From: Alphaproteobacteria bacterium AO1-B
GTDB taxonomy: Bacteria > Pseudomonadota > Alphaproteobacteria > Rhizobiales > Stappiaceae
NCBI GenBank assembly: GCA_001890945.1
Contig: MLAX01000006.1
Coordinates: 1 to 64,000 of the forward strand
Reading direction: 5' to 3'
DNA: 64,000 bases
A model generated the notes under the pieces. It was not told the DNA's origin. It was given only the letters and a program-made list of their open reading frames with translations, and did not search any database. Positions 1 through 7,410 of this stretch are shown one piece after another; positions within the stretch are counted from its first letter, which is position 1, and each line of letters opens with the position of its first letter. The position numbers were made by a program, and so were the translations under genes.

Positions 1-78
1 TTGCCACCATTTTGCGCGGGCATCCAAAACGGAAAACGGCGGATAAATAAAGCTGTCGTAGAGCGCACCTTTACCCAT
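1..78 (-). CDS. Phage protein N-terminus (partial), possibly a DNA-modification protein
   Basis: Only the first 26 codons lie in the window; the gene continues off the left edge. The visible start reads MGKGALYDSFIYPPFSVLDA and is preceded by a GGAGA ribosome-binding site. Phage proteins with a 'PPFSVLDAR..WWQ'-like start are, to my knowledge, often ParB-nuclease or DNA-methylase proteins found beside Com-type genes, and a Com-like gene lies just upstream here, as com precedes mom in Mu. That functional guess rests on context and a short N-terminus only. Confidence 0.45.
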   Translation of the reverse strand, partial: MGKGALYDSFIYPPFSVLDARAKWWQ

Positions 79-94
79 GGGTTTCTCCAACGGT

Positions 95-274
95 TCAGCC
101 GCTCTTGTGGCGTTCGGAGAAGGGCTCAGATGGCTCTTGGGGGACGGGCTCTAAGGGCCTCATAATGGTCAGTGTTCCGCATCGCGGACACTTTATTTCA
201 ACAGGACCGACTATCGCGTTTTTTGTCGACTTCATCAAGAGACGACGACAACTCCCGCATCGTATTTCTTCCAT
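95..274 (-). CDS. com: Com-like zinc-finger regulator of phage
   Basis: A 59-residue protein starting MEEIRCGSCRRLLMK. It carries two Cys pairs (CGSC near residue 6 and CPRC near residue 32) in the spacing of the Mu Com zinc ribbon. Com of phage Mu binds the com-mom mRNA and activates translation of the DNA-modification gene downstream. The next gene on the same strand starts about 16 bp beyond its stop, which fits that arrangement. An upstream in-frame start (343) would add 23 residues unlike the family, so the internal Met was chosen. Part of the prophage remnant. Confidence 0.75.
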   Translation of the reverse strand: MEEIRCGSCRRLLMKSTKNAIVGPVEIKCPRCGTLTIMRPLEPVPQEPSEPFSERHKSG

Positions 275-386
275 GACAACCTTATGGCGACTCAGCCACA
301 CTGGCACGGCTCGCGCGAGCAAAGCGGGTGCGGCGGTTATCAATGGTTACTGCTGGGCGGGTTTCCGATGATTTCCGGTGTGTCTG

Positions 387-788
387 TCACGGCGTTGTCT
401 CCACGAACAAGAGCCCGATTTCAGCAGTCAGGATCCGCCCGCGTCCGGACCATGGGTGAATGCGGTCTTCATCGATCGAATGGTCCCGGATAACGACAGA
501 CCCTTCCAAGTGACCGGCAAGGTTTGCGGCCAGCCGGAAATAGGTCACCTCGTCCTGATTTTTGAAGTGCTGGAGCAACCAGCCAAGCGCGTCGAGGCCG
601 CCCAGGATGTGCGGAACGGTCATGATTTCCAGACGACGGGTTTGTTCGCCCAGGCCCGTTTTCTGGTAGTGCATGCCCTTGAACGTCGGATGTCCCGGAA
701 ACCGGGCTTCTCCCTGATCGGTCAACCGCTGCGGATTAAGGCCGATCACTTTTAAACGGGCGTTGCCGATGGAGATCAAAGTGCTCAT
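387..788 (-). CDS. Phage tail protein, P2 GpU family
   Basis: A 133-residue protein beginning MSTLISIGNARLKVIGLNPQ and containing an 'EARFPGHP...GLGEQTRRLEI' stretch typical of P2 GpU-type tail proteins, which act in tail completion next to the tape-measure gene. Its ATG overlaps the stop of the upstream gene (785-1714) by four bases, so translation is probably coupled. The family assignment is by recognised motif order. No tail genes that normally follow GpU (X, D) appear within the window; the next gene leftward is com-like. Confidence 0.75.
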   Translation of the reverse strand: MSTLISIGNARLKVIGLNPQRLTDQGEARFPGHPTFKGMHYQKTGLGEQTRRLEIMTVPHILGGLDALGWLLQHFKNQDEVTYFRLAANLAGHLEGSVVIRDHSIDEDRIHPWSGRGRILTAEIGLLFVETTP

Positions 789-1714
789 GCGAAGGATCCA
801 AGATCATGAAGCGCCCGGTTCCGAGACCGACGAATGGCGCGGTTCTGTTCGCGGGTGGCATAGCGCGCCGTGCGTTGCGGATCCGATGTGCCGTTGAACG
901 TCTGATGGACAACCGGACCGGCACCGCCCGCGCTCGATCGGGTCGCGGCGGCCGGGCTTGCCGATCCGGACCCGGCCGAGAATTGCGGCGAGATGGTCGG
1001 CGTCGCGGTGAAGGAAAACCGGCTTTCCAGATTGTCGGCAACCGAGCCCAGGCGCTTGGTTTCCGCCTCTAGGGCTGCGGCGAACTTTGCCCCAGCCTCA
1101 CTCCCGGCCGACTGAAGATGTCCGGCCGTATCGCCGATGTCCGGGATCAGACTGGATTGTTTGCCCGGAAGCCTGCCCGGTTTTGCGCGCGGGACGTTTG
1201 AGGGCAGTTCCGGTACCGGCGTTTCGGTTGCCGCGCCTTGGACCTCACGAGCACGCTGCAACTCGGCTTCCATTTCCCGGAGCCGGAGCTGCAGGTTAGT
1301 ACGGCCCGACGCATGAATGTCTGGCATGCCATTGGTTGGTGCGCCCATTTCATTGAGACGCGCCCGCATGTCGGCAATGTCGGCTTCCAGACCTTCTACC
1401 TCTACGCTCTTGAGGCGCTTATCTTCGGTTCGGCCTTCCTCCATGCGCCGCCAATCAGGATGCAGCCAGCCAAGGAATTCGTCGCGGATCGGCCCGATCG
1501 TGCTTCCCCAAGTCTCGCCGAGGCTGGCCCCGATCTGTGCCCATGCCGCGTCCCGGCGATCTTTCTTGCCCGCGCGCAAAAAGGCGATCTCGTCTGCGAG
1601 CGCCGCTGCATCCGCCGTCAATGCGTCCAGCTCGGCACGGCGGATATTGATCTCCGCTGTAATGGTGTCAGAGATCACGGTGAGCGCTTGTGTTTGCTGA
1701 CATGCTTGTGTCAT
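785..1714 (-). CDS. Short chimeric protein with phage tape-measure C-terminus
   Basis: A 309-residue protein. The C-terminal 45 residues (VVHQTFNGTSDPQRTARYAT, then an Arg-rich end) match the conserved tail of P2/Mu-type tape-measure proteins, and the GpU gene follows as expected. The rest is charged and coiled-coil-like (residues 20-160), then Pro/Ser/Ala-rich. Tape-measure proteins normally exceed 600 residues and carry hydrophobic segments, which are absent here. The ATG directly abuts the TAA of the Ner-like gene, leaving no room for transposase or head genes. Most likely it is the product of a large internal deletion in a prophage; a functional mini-protein is the alternative. Confidence 0.6.
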   Translation of the reverse strand: MTQACQQTQALTVISDTITAEINIRRAELDALTADAAALADEIAFLRAGKKDRRDAAWAQIGASLGETWGSTIGPIRDEFLGWLHPDWRRMEEGRTEDKRLKSVEVEGLEADIADMRARLNEMGAPTNGMPDIHASGRTNLQLRLREMEAELQRAREVQGAATETPVPELPSNVPRAKPGRLPGKQSSLIPDIGDTAGHLQSAGSEAGAKFAAALEAETKRLGSVADNLESRFSFTATPTISPQFSAGSGSASPAAATRSSAGGAGPVVHQTFNGTSDPQRTARYATREQNRAIRRSRNRALHDLGSFA

Positions 1715-2026
1715 TTAGGCCGCCTTTCTGTCTGGCGCGGCTGTGGCTTTTTGCCTAGCGCGCTGACCTTCGTGTTTGCTAGAAAGGATCTTGGCAGTTC
1801 GCTTCGGATAGCGGTCCTTGAAAAGGACTTCTTTCGGAATGCCGAGGAATTCGGCTATTGCCTGTTCGGCGGGTGCAGTGTGACGTTTCCAAACGTGCGA
1901 GAAAGCACTGGGCGTCCTGCCTTTTGATCTGGCAAGTTGTGCCAGTGTCATGCCTCGACGATGGAGCTCAGCTTTGATCGAATGCTGATCCCAATCGTCT
2001 TTTGGTACCTGTTTGGTCGTTGCCAT
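1715..2026 (-). CDS. Ner/Nlp-like phage DNA-binding regulator
   Basis: A 103-residue protein with a winged-type helix-turn-helix of the Ner/Nlp family at residues 10-75: DWDQHSIKAELHRRGMTLAQ followed by LARSKGRTPSAFSHVWKR. In Mu, Ner represses the early promoter during lytic growth and lies divergent to the repressor gene, exactly as here with the repressor at 2180. The start at 2026 has an AGAAAGG site; an earlier in-frame start at 2092 would add 22 unrelated residues. The C-terminus is Lys/Arg/Ala-rich. Confidence 0.78.
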   Translation of the reverse strand: MATTKQVPKDDWDQHSIKAELHRRGMTLAQLARSKGRTPSAFSHVWKRHTAPAEQAIAEFLGIPKEVLFKDRYPKRTAKILSSKHEGQRARQKATAAPDRKAA

Positions 2027-2128
2027 CGGGTGCCTTTCTGGAAGGCGGCTTGTTGCAGCAAGCCGCTTTCTTTGGACTTGGTTTGTAAACAAAACGGCTC
2101 AACATGTTGGACCGTTAAAAACAGGAAT

Positions 2129-2167
2129 AAAGACGAATTCGTTTTTTGTAAAGACGAAATCGTCTTT
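2129..2167. promoter_or_regulatory. Twin palindromic operator between ner-like and repressor genes
   Basis: Two copies of an inverted repeat: AAAGACGA-AT-TCGTTTTT at 2129-2146 (one mismatch) and AAAGACGA-AA-TCGTCTTT at 2150-2167 (perfect, 8-bp arms). Their centres are 21 bp apart, two helical turns, which suits cooperative binding by a dimeric repressor. They lie in the 150-bp divergent promoter region just ahead of the XRE repressor start at 2180. Which protein binds (repressor or Ner-like) is inferred from position only. Confidence 0.65.
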
Positions 2168-2179
2168 ATGTGAAAAGTT

Positions 2180-2650
2180 GTGGCTAGGCCGGAAAAAGAA
2201 CCAAAAACTGAATTGGCTGTAAGGCTGCGAAAAGTAAGGCAAGCACTAGGGGATCCCGATCGTGGTGCTTTGGTCGAAGCCCTTGGTGTGAGTGTGGGAG
2301 CGATTGCCAGATATGAGCGCGGAGAGGCGGAGCCGACAGCATCGGTTCTAGCTGCTTACAGAACTCACTACGGCATAGATTTGGACTGGCTCATTACAGG
2401 CGAGGGATCTATGCGCATCGGCGAGGGTATCCAAGTCGATCAAACCAATATGGCTCATGTCCGAAAATGTGTTTGGAACATCGCTGAGACATACTGGGAA
2501 AGCCTCCCCCGGCGCACCAAGCCGGAGGAGTTCGCTGACAGGTTTGTTGCTATGCTGGATTACCTGGTTAGCCGGGAAGACCTGCAACCCGACGCGGCCT
2601 CCGAAGTGATCCAGTTTGACGTTGAGCGGCAGAAGAGATCATCCGATTGA
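2180..2650 (+). CDS. XRE-family phage repressor
   Basis: A 156-residue protein with GTG start. Residues 8-70 form a Cro/C1-type helix-turn-helix (LRKVRQALGDPDRGALVEAL then GVSVGAIARYERGEAEPTAS) ending in the common 'DLDWLITGEG' turn. The rest is a short helical C-terminus without a LexA-type Ser/Lys protease site. It is divergent from the Ner-like gene with two palindromic operators between them, so it is the likely lysogeny repressor of the decayed prophage and probably self-regulated. Its last 83 bp overlap the 3' end of the opposing acetyltransferase gene. Confidence 0.75.
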   Translation: MARPEKEPKTELAVRLRKVRQALGDPDRGALVEALGVSVGAIARYERGEAEPTASVLAAYRTHYGIDLDWLITGEGSMRIGEGIQVDQTNMAHVRKCVWNIAETYWESLPRRTKPEEFADRFVAMLDYLVSREDLQPDAASEVIQFDVERQKRSSD

Positions 2651-3170
2651 GGCGTTGAGCAAAAATCTCATAGTCGCTTACCAAGTATCCGATTTCCGGA
2701 AGACGACACCCCGCAATTACCCGATCTCTGAAGACGGTCGCAACGGCTCCGAGCTGAGGGTAGATCCTCCGATAAGGGCTCTCGCGAAATGCCCATATGC
2801 AAGCTGGCCATTGGCCTGAATTGTAAAGAAAACGAGCCATTTCCCGCATTGCCAGTGGCCCTAGGCTTGTCCCTCTGTATTCCGGCAACAGGTAGCAGGC
2901 ATGTAGATCGCCTATAGCGTCAATGTCTGGATCGTCATTTGGTTTTACAGCAGCAAACCCGACTATCTGGTTCGCAGCTTCCACAACGAACACCGTTCTT
3001 AATCCTGACCTGTCCGCTAACCAATCGTTCCACTGTTCGAACCGGAACTGATAATTGCGGTTTAAGTGCACTTGTCCTGGCATGAAGGGATATGCCTCCC
3101 GCCAGCACTCGGTGTGTATTCTCGCAATTATACGTATGTCTTTTTTTTCGGCACAACTTATAGACTTCAT
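2568..3170 (-). CDS. GNAT-family N-acetyltransferase
   Basis: A 200-residue GNAT protein. It has the family start (IARIHTECWREAYPFM), a beta-4 segment (DLHACYLLPEYRG) and an acetyl-CoA-binding loop YRGTSLGPLAM near residue 100. Substrate unknown. Recognisable GNAT sequence stops near residue 172 (YLVSDYEIFAQRLN). The last 27 residues are Arg-rich and read through the antisense strand of the phage repressor gene, so the natural stop seems lost or replaced at a recombination junction. Base composition is lower in GC than the core genes further right. Confidence 0.7.
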   Translation of the reverse strand: MKSISCAEKKDIRIIARIHTECWREAYPFMPGQVHLNRNYQFRFEQWNDWLADRSGLRTVFVVEAANQIVGFAAVKPNDDPDIDAIGDLHACYLLPEYRGTSLGPLAMREMARFLYNSGQWPACIWAFRESPYRRIYPQLGAVATVFRDRVIAGCRLPEIGYLVSDYEIFAQRLNRMISSAAQRQTGSLRRPRRVAGLPG

Positions 3171-3220
3171 ATTGAATTTCCCCTAGCTTCCGTAAGGTCG
3201 GGTGGGACAGGGAAATTCTT

Positions 3221-3616
3221 ATGCGAGACTATACACTTAAGCGGATGTTACAGAATGATCTAACTGGCACTTCCATTATTAAAAAGGGTGGCATTGCAAC
3301 ACATCTAGCCACGTTTGTTTTAGGTGCAATTACAACCGTGGGAACCTTCTACTTTTTAAATGAACGTATTACGGATGACAATCTGGCGAAGCTTGCAACT
3401 GTTGCGTCGTACTCAACAGGAGAGCCGCCTACAACCGTTTGGGCTAATGCGATCGACGGGATACCAGATTGGCAGCGCCAGCTGTTTCCAGGCTCAGCCA
3501 CAAACAAGCTGCTAGTTAACATCGATCTCAACGTGTGCGGTATCAGGCAGGCCTCTAATACCGAAGCTAATTATTGGGAAGGTGAGGCTGCGCGCCCAAG
3601 CCACCACAATAATTGA
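3221..3616 (+). CDS. Hypothetical single-pass membrane protein
   Basis: A 131-residue protein with one membrane segment (ATFVLGAITTVGTFYFL, residues 29-45) and a short soluble part with no motif I recognise. AT-richer than surrounding genes. The final ~35 residues overlap, antisense, the end of the Cache-domain gene 3512-4270, and are polar and low in complexity, suggesting the original 3' end was truncated by a junction near 3530. A weak purine stretch (GGGACAGGGA) precedes the ATG. Function unknown. Confidence 0.45.
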   Translation: MRDYTLKRMLQNDLTGTSIIKKGGIATHLATFVLGAITTVGTFYFLNERITDDNLAKLATVASYSTGEPPTTVWANAIDGIPDWQRQLFPGSATNKLLVNIDLNVCGIRQASNTEANYWEGEAARPSHHNN

Positions 3617-4270
3617 TTGATGCTGTCTTAGGATTTTAGTTCCGGAATTGCCGGGTTCATCGGCGATCAAGTCATATATCTTCTGATCGAACTCGCTTTC
3701 CGGGGGAAACACCGAAACCAGTTCTCCATCTTTGCGGACCATACCAGCCCAACAGTCGGCACAGCTGGTTTCTATATCAACCATGGAATACTGCCCGGCA
3801 ATAGCCGCGATTGTGAAGTCTCCAGACCGCTTGCTGATTGGTACAAAACTCAAGCCAGAGGTTCGACCTACAACGGTTTGACCAACGGCCAGTCCGGAGC
3901 GTCTGGCGGCCTCTCTGTAGTAGTCTCGATCTGAAAGGTTTAGGTCAGTAACAGGGTACCTGTAACTGTCATATTTAAGCCTCCCATCTGGACCGATCAC
4001 GATCAAGGCCCGAACACCGGGAACGCCTTGCGCAAGCCTCTTAATCTCTTCGTGTATCAACCTTTCATTGTCGATCGTCGAGATAATACGGGCCGCCGCG
4101 TCTATTGCTTGATCGGCTGCATACAGAACGCGCTCTGCAGTCAACAGAGATATCCGCGCGGACTGTTGGGCTTCGCGAATGCGAAACTCAGTATCGTCCG
4201 CAAAAGCGGGAAGGCATGTCGCAAAGGATATGACTATCAATAAGCATTTGTGAAAACAACGAATTCCCAT
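3512..4270 (-). CDS. Secreted Cache-domain (periplasmic sensor-type) protein
   Basis: A 252-residue protein with a signal peptide (CLLIVISFATCLPAFA, cleaved near residue 24). Residues 35-190 resemble the dCache/PDC sensor fold usually found outside the membrane in diguanylate cyclases and histidine kinases: helical start with a hinge ('IISTIDNERLIHEEI'), then 'GRLKYDSY...LSDRDYYREA' and 'VGRTSGLSFVPISKR'. No transmembrane anchor or output domain follows, so it is a free-standing periplasmic binder or a truncated receptor. The C-terminal ~35 residues overlap the opposite gene 3221-3616. Confidence 0.6.
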   Translation of the reverse strand: MGIRCFHKCLLIVISFATCLPAFADDTEFRIREAQQSARISLLTAERVLYAADQAIDAAARIISTIDNERLIHEEIKRLAQGVPGVRALIVIGPDGRLKYDSYRYPVTDLNLSDRDYYREAARRSGLAVGQTVVGRTSGLSFVPISKRSGDFTIAAIAGQYSMVDIETSCADCWAGMVRKDGELVSVFPPESEFDQKIYDLIADEPGNSGTKILRQHQSIIVVAWARSLTFPIISFGIRGLPDTAHVEIDVN

Positions 4271-4810
4271 GCACTACAACTCGCAAAAGATGATGGTAAT
4301 TCGCCGCTACCATCAACGCGTGATACCAACGTGATATCCGCTAAGGCGGCACGTAGTGTTTCCAACTAGGTGGCCGTTTTGCGCTATCCGGAGAGTTCGG
4401 ACCTCAAACGGAACGCATTGCCGGGTGGTTAGCAAAAAACGGCGGTTTTCCGCCAAACGTGCGAAGGTCCGAACTACCGCGCCAAAACTTGTTTTTGTTC
4501 GGACCTCAAAACTGCGCGCTCATTGTTTTCATTAGGTCTTTTCGTTTGGCAAAAATTTCCACGCCGCTGCTCCGGAGCCTTTGTGCCATATGAAGTTGCG
4601 CAGTTGGTTGTGTCTTCTTCCGTCGTAAATGGCTCATTTCCGCCAATTACCGGATATTCCCACTTAATCCCGGATATTGCCTTAGTGCCAAGTGTTCTTG
4701 CGCGTTACACGTGCAATACCTCGCCTTGGCGTTCGCCCTCCGGAATGGACGCGCCTGACCAACAGCAATGATGCCACGTGGCGTCTAGCCTTGCCCGTAT
4801 TCCAGCTCGC
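4271..4810. other. Repeat-bearing non-coding stretch
   Basis: No credible gene. It contains a 14-bp direct repeat GTTCGGACCTCAAA at 4395-4408 and 4497-4510, an inverted copy of its core (GGTCCGAACT, 4466-4475), a GGCGG-TTTT-CCGCC hairpin near 4441-4454, and two CCGGATATT copies near 4650-4680. It lies between the accessory stretch and core-like genes, so it may be a former integration boundary; that is an inference. Confidence 0.5.
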
Positions 4811-7057
4811 TTATGCCACCGATCGTGTGCGGCTGGCCGGTGCCTTGGTCTTCTTCATAGCGTCCAAAGCGGCGGTCAATGGCGCATGCAGCTGGGCGTT
4901 TTCGATATAAAAGGTCACGAAGTCATCCGCCTCCAAGGGGCGGCTGAACAGATAACCTTGGAAGCTGGTGCAACCAGATTGCGAGAACCAGGCCTTTTCC
5001 TCTTCTGTTTCAATGCCTTCAACGACGGTCGCAAAGCCCAAAGATGCGCTGAGGTCAAAAATCGACTTCAAGATGTGCCCATTGATCTCGCCATGGCATG
5101 ACCGGGTCAAAGACCGGTCGATTTTCACCGTATCTATCGGAAAAGCCTGCATGTACCTGAGAGAGGTGTGTCCCATTCCGAAATCGTCGAGTGCAAACCG
5201 GACACCAACAGCCCTGAGGTTTTCGATCGCCTCAAAGACTTTGTCATCCGGCAACAGGACCGTGCTCTCGGTAATCTCAAGTTCTACAGCCGAAGGGTCC
5301 AGTGCATACCGCGCGAGTGTCTGTTTCACCACATCTGCAAAATCGTGCTGAAGAACCTGGGACGGCGTCACATTGACTGACATCTTGAAATCGGCCGCCA
5401 CAAAACCGGTCCAATCGGCCCGGGTGCGGCACGCCAGTTCGAGTATGTACTCGCCAAGTTGCGGCATGATCTCCATATCTTCCGCCAGCTGGATGATCAC
5501 CGGTGGAGCGATGTAGCCGTATATCGGATGATTCCAGCGCAGCAGAGCTTCAACACCGCACACGCTGCCATCGCAGGCATTGATCTGTGGCTGATACTCC
5601 AGGTGAAGACCCTGCCTTTTATCCAGAACGGCTTCCAAATCGATGGCAAGGGCGCGGGCCACCCGGCCGACAACACCGTTCCGTTGCAACAACTTTGTCG
5701 GAGTGCTGGGCGTTTCGGTTCCGGTTGAAAATCGCAAAAGGTCCGTCAGAGACTCTCGTATCGTCAGCGTGCTGACGGTGTCAGTCAGGCGGACAAACGG
5801 GGCATAGATGAGGACCGACAGCACGAGGCAGACGGCTTGAACTCCGGCCCCGGAGAAAGAGCCTGTGACAGCATATGCGTTGATTATTGGAGGCGTCGTC
5901 CAGGCGACGCCGTAGCTCGTAAAGGGCATCCACTCCAGGAGCATCGCACCATAAAGAACGCCGGTGTTTACAAGTGGTGCCAGCAGAAAGGGCAGCGCAT
6001 ACAACGGATTGAGGACGATCGGGATGCCGTAAATGATCGGTTCGTTCACGTTGAACAATGCCGGTATCAACGCCAGCAGGGCGAAGCGCTTCACCACGGT
6101 CAATTTGCTGAAAACCAGCATGGCGATGATCATGCCAAGCGTTGCGCCGGAGCCGCCGACGTGGACGAGGTCGAACACCTGAGATGTGATGATGTTTGTA
6201 GGCGGCAAGCCCGCGGCGACATGTGCGATATTTTCGTCGGCAGCGGGGATTAGCTGCAAATCCGAAACACCGTTGAGCATGTTCCGGCCGTGGACGCCGA
6301 ACAGCCAGAGCACCTGTGACAACAGAACATATTTCAGGCCGCCCCAAAGCGAATTGTCGATGTTCCCGACCATGCCGTTCAGTTGTGCCTGAAGCTCGGC
6401 GGTCACATGCTCAGACCCGATGGTAAGCAGAACGCCTTTCAGGCCCGCGAACACAATCAGCGTTGTAAGCGCGGCAGGCAGGACGCCATAGATATCGCCA
6501 AGCATTGCCTCATTGCTGAGCGCGCGGGTCTGGAAACGGAAGAGGTTCTTTCGGCACAGGAAGAGAAACAGGCCGGTGCTTGCAACAGCAACGAACAGGG
6601 CCGTGGGCAATCCCTGGCTTATGGAGAGAGAGGCCAGGAGTTGAGAGCTGTCTGCCTGTGCGATCAAGATGAAAAAGCTGGTGAGTGCAACCAGAATTGT
6701 GAGAAGCGGGTGCGCAACAGGGCGGCGCTTCTGGCTGTTCACGCTGTTTGTGTAGATGTAGGCGTAACTCACGATCACGATGAGTGACGCGATGCCGAAG
6801 GTCGAGTTAATCACCGCATCCAGCACAACCTCTACATCTTGTCCGAAATGAAAGTTGTGACCGGTGCCTGTTTGAACAAAAGGCGGGTATTTTATCAAAA
6901 GGCCGAAGGCGCCGAGCAATATAGCGGGCAATGTAATGCAAAGGCTGCGTTGCAATGCAGAGAATGCTGAATTGTTTGAGAGTTGCTTGCTGAATAAAAG
7001 AGGTGCTGCGCAGAGCCTATTCAACACATCAGGTGTGTCGCTGGCATATTTCCCCAT
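4811..7057 (-). CDS. PTS EIIC (cellobiose type)-EAL fusion membrane protein
   Basis: A 748-residue protein. Residues about 30-430 are a polytopic permease of the lactose/cellobiose PTS EIIC family, with the landmark PALFNVNEPIIYGIPIVLNP and a conserved 'GVHG' loop. Residues about 480-720 are an EAL c-di-GMP phosphodiesterase with intact metal and catalytic motifs: GVEALLRW, ELEITE, LDDFGMGHTSL, VKIDRSL, VVEGIE and QGYLFSRPL. Predicted role: inner-membrane protein that degrades c-di-GMP in response to a sugar or transport state. No EIIA, EIIB, EI or HPr gene lies in the window, so it may be a sensor rather than a working transporter. Transcribed alone. Confidence 0.85.
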   Translation of the reverse strand: MGKYASDTPDVLNRLCAAPLLFSKQLSNNSAFSALQRSLCITLPAILLGAFGLLIKYPPFVQTGTGHNFHFGQDVEVVLDAVINSTFGIASLIVIVSYAYIYTNSVNSQKRRPVAHPLLTILVALTSFFILIAQADSSQLLASLSISQGLPTALFVAVASTGLFLFLCRKNLFRFQTRALSNEAMLGDIYGVLPAALTTLIVFAGLKGVLLTIGSEHVTAELQAQLNGMVGNIDNSLWGGLKYVLLSQVLWLFGVHGRNMLNGVSDLQLIPAADENIAHVAAGLPPTNIITSQVFDLVHVGGSGATLGMIIAMLVFSKLTVVKRFALLALIPALFNVNEPIIYGIPIVLNPLYALPFLLAPLVNTGVLYGAMLLEWMPFTSYGVAWTTPPIINAYAVTGSFSGAGVQAVCLVLSVLIYAPFVRLTDTVSTLTIRESLTDLLRFSTGTETPSTPTKLLQRNGVVGRVARALAIDLEAVLDKRQGLHLEYQPQINACDGSVCGVEALLRWNHPIYGYIAPPVIIQLAEDMEIMPQLGEYILELACRTRADWTGFVAADFKMSVNVTPSQVLQHDFADVVKQTLARYALDPSAVELEITESTVLLPDDKVFEAIENLRAVGVRFALDDFGMGHTSLRYMQAFPIDTVKIDRSLTRSCHGEINGHILKSIFDLSASLGFATVVEGIETEEEKAWFSQSGCTSFQGYLFSRPLEADDFVTFYIENAQLHAPLTAALDAMKKTKAPASRTRSVA

Positions 7058-7410
7058 AGCTTCCCTCGATGAACGTGCCCCTCTACTGCAAGAAATGACA
7101 GAAGTTTATTAAATTAGACTTATTAATTCTGATCTAATTTTTGATTGAAGGGTGGTGAGTTTAGATACTTTAAATTGAAAATTGCAATCGACTTGTATGG
7201 CATGAGATTAATGCATGCATTGGTTTATTCATTACTTGCTTTCGCCTGAAGCGGAAAATCTGGAAGGGTGTGCAAGCGATCGTTCCGCAGTGCGATGACT
7301 AAACCACACCTGAACAGAACGCGGTGTTGAACGGCTCCAGTGTGGAGCGGCATCTGTTTTGGTGGAATGAACTTAACAGGCCGTGCAGCTGACGTTTCAC
7401 ATGCGGCGTC
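7058..7410. promoter_or_regulatory. AT-rich promoter region with inverted repeat
   Basis: No gene in this gap, which holds the promoter of the minus-strand PTS-EAL gene and the downstream side of the PAS-LuxR gene. An inverted repeat AAATTAGA (7111-7118) / TCTAATTT (7133-7140), 14-nt spacer, lies about 55 bp upstream of the PTS-EAL start and is a plausible operator or part of the promoter. An ATGCATGCAT run lies near 7210. The AT-richness contrasts with both flanks. Confidence 0.35.

Noticed and set aside
2651..3200. Mu-type prophage end (TGT...ACA) to the right of the repressor
   Set aside because: No convincing end sequence or 5-bp target duplication could be identified by eye, so the prophage boundary is left open.
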